Assembly: GCA_031292555.1 (NCBI GenBank)
Contig: JARLGV010000071.1
Coordinates: 31,827 to 95,826 of the forward strand
Origin: Fimbriimonas sp.
GTDB lineage: Bacteria; Armatimonadota; Fimbriimonadia; Fimbriimonadales; Fimbriimonadaceae
Length of the DNA stretch: 64,000 bases
Direction of reading: 5' to 3'
Shown here piece after piece: positions 63,369-64,000 of this stretch. Made by a program: the position numbers and the translations under genes. Position 1 is the first letter of the stretch, and every line of letters starts with the position of its first letter. The notes beneath the pieces are model-generated. The model did not search any database, had not been told where the DNA came from, and was given only the letters and a program-made list of their open reading frames with translations.

Positions 63369-63861
63369 CTACAGCGGATATTCGCCGGGCTTGTAGTGAT
63401 AGGTCGGGAGCTCCTCTGCCTTATGACTGTAATGCCTTCGATTACCAAACCAAGCAGCCTTTAGGTCGGGCAGCTGAAACAGAGGCGACAAGTCCCCATC
63501 TAGAATGTTCGTATTGCCTTGAAAATTCACTAGTTCCAGTCGCTTGCATTCGGCCAAGGGAGCCAGTGATTCGATATCACCGCAGCCTTCGAGACTGATG
63601 GCGCGCAGCGACTTGATGTGCGAAATCGGACTCAACGCCGAAAACCCTTTGGTCCCCTGCAAACTAATCGCCTCAACCGCTGGGCACAACGCAAGCGGCC
63701 GGATATCGTTGAGGTTCCGGAGCATAAGGAGTCGCAGGGTCTTGAGTGACTCCAGCTCGACAATATCGGAAATATCATCCAGTCTCCCCTGTCGTATGCC
63801 CAGTCTCTTCAGGCTCGCCAGGCTCTTAAGGGGAGAAAGACTTCTCGTCCCGTAATGCTGT
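63369..63861 (-). pseudogene. LRR gene truncated by an IS3-family element
   Basis: The last 160 codons of the LRR family: QHYGTRSLSPLKSLASLKRL, DISDIVELESLKTLRLLMLR, GCGDIESLAPLAECKRLEL and the tail RRHYSHKAEELPTYHYKPG. It lines up with the intact copy from HHFSEQSLALLMPLQ onward. Exactly where the front half should begin, the IS3 end starts at 63862. The front is beyond the element or lost. Confidence 0.75.
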
Positions 63862-64000
63862 TGGTCTGCCCCCCGTAAATGAAGACGCGTAAATTAGAGT
63901 TCTCCCCGATAATCTAAATCGAGGAGCACTGTGAAGAAATCGAGATTTACTGAAGAGCAGATCGTTCGGATATTGAACGAGGTGAGTGCCGGCAAGTCGG
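63862..64000 (+). mobile_element. IS3-family insertion sequence, left end
   Basis: The end TGGTCTGCCCCCC has the 5'-TG and C-run typical of IS3-family (IS407-type) terminal repeats. An orfA follows 69 bp in. The rest lies beyond the window. Confidence 0.75.
63931..64000 (+). CDS. IS3-family transposase OrfA, partial
   Basis: The first 23 codons, from a GTG with GAGGAG 4 nt upstream: KKSRFTEEQIVRILNEV, the usual start of the HTH-containing OrfA of IS3/IS407 elements. The frame runs off the right edge. A second frame (orfB, the DDE part) is expected beyond the window. Confidence 0.88.
   Translation, partial: MKKSRFTEEQIVRILNEVSAGKS

Noticed and set aside
1..64000. CRISPR array, prophage structural genes, rRNA
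   Set aside because: No regular short repeats with spacers, no phage head or tail genes and no rRNA signature were seen on either strand.

Overview
The window looks like a chromosomal segment of a Gram-negative, moderately GC-rich bacterium with a large secreted hydrolase repertoire. A pseudopilin with a short FSLLELL prepilin signal, many secreted peptidases and glycosidases, PPC-type beta-sandwich proteins and lipobox lipoproteins fit the Armatimonadota (Fimbriimonadia-like), but that assignment is inference from gene style; no taxonomic marker gene is present.

Layout. 0-7.6 kb: the tail of a 5'-nucleotidase, a phytanoyl-CoA-dioxygenase-like oxygenase, then a tight run of sugar isomerase/epimerase, GH106-like rhamnosidase, SGNH acetylesterase and alpha/beta esterase that reads as a polysaccharide (pectin/rhamnoside) utilisation cluster. 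7.6-17.2 kb: RecG, a trans-sulfuration PLP enzyme, a cell-wall amidase, an M61 peptidase, a membrane protein and a MurNAc-recycling pair (BadF-type kinase plus MurQ) behind a clear sigma70-type promoter. 17-46 kb: mostly secreted or housekeeping genes (PhyH oxygenase, a biotin carboxylase plus enoyl-CoA hydratase pair, S9 peptidase, DUF4953-type metalloprotease, NadE, penicillin-acylase family enzyme, Nudix, S55-like lipoprotein, ThpR, polysaccharide deacetylase, six-hairpin glycosidase, tandem PPC-like paralogues, HAD phosphatase, a transglutaminase-esterase fusion, a pseudopilin). 47.5-50.4 kb: a GH3 beta-glucosidase with PA14 and F5/8C domains.

From 50.5 kb onward the window is accessory. 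A tRNA-Glu(CUC) gene and a decayed tRNA-Glu-like 3' copy 1 kb further on bracket a two-gene nucleotidyltransferase module (possible toxin-antitoxin). From about 52.8 kb to the right edge almost everything lies on the minus strand and consists of polymorphic-toxin debris: a truncated Rhs C-terminus carrying a WHH-type HNH/EndoVII nuclease with its SUKH immunity gene, a pentapeptide-repeat protein, a frameshifted toxin-like remnant, three generations of a SUKH-like immunity paralogue (intact, IS-split, decayed), an IstA fragment fused to one copy, and three leucine-rich-repeat paralogues (intact, amber-interrupted, IS3-truncated). An IS5-family element with readable ends and a 4-bp target duplication splits one immunity copy, and an IS3-family element enters at the right edge.

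The most interesting part is this toxin/immunity graveyard. Its structure can be read base by base, and the LRR proteins are candidates for an undescribed immunity or toxin-associated family.
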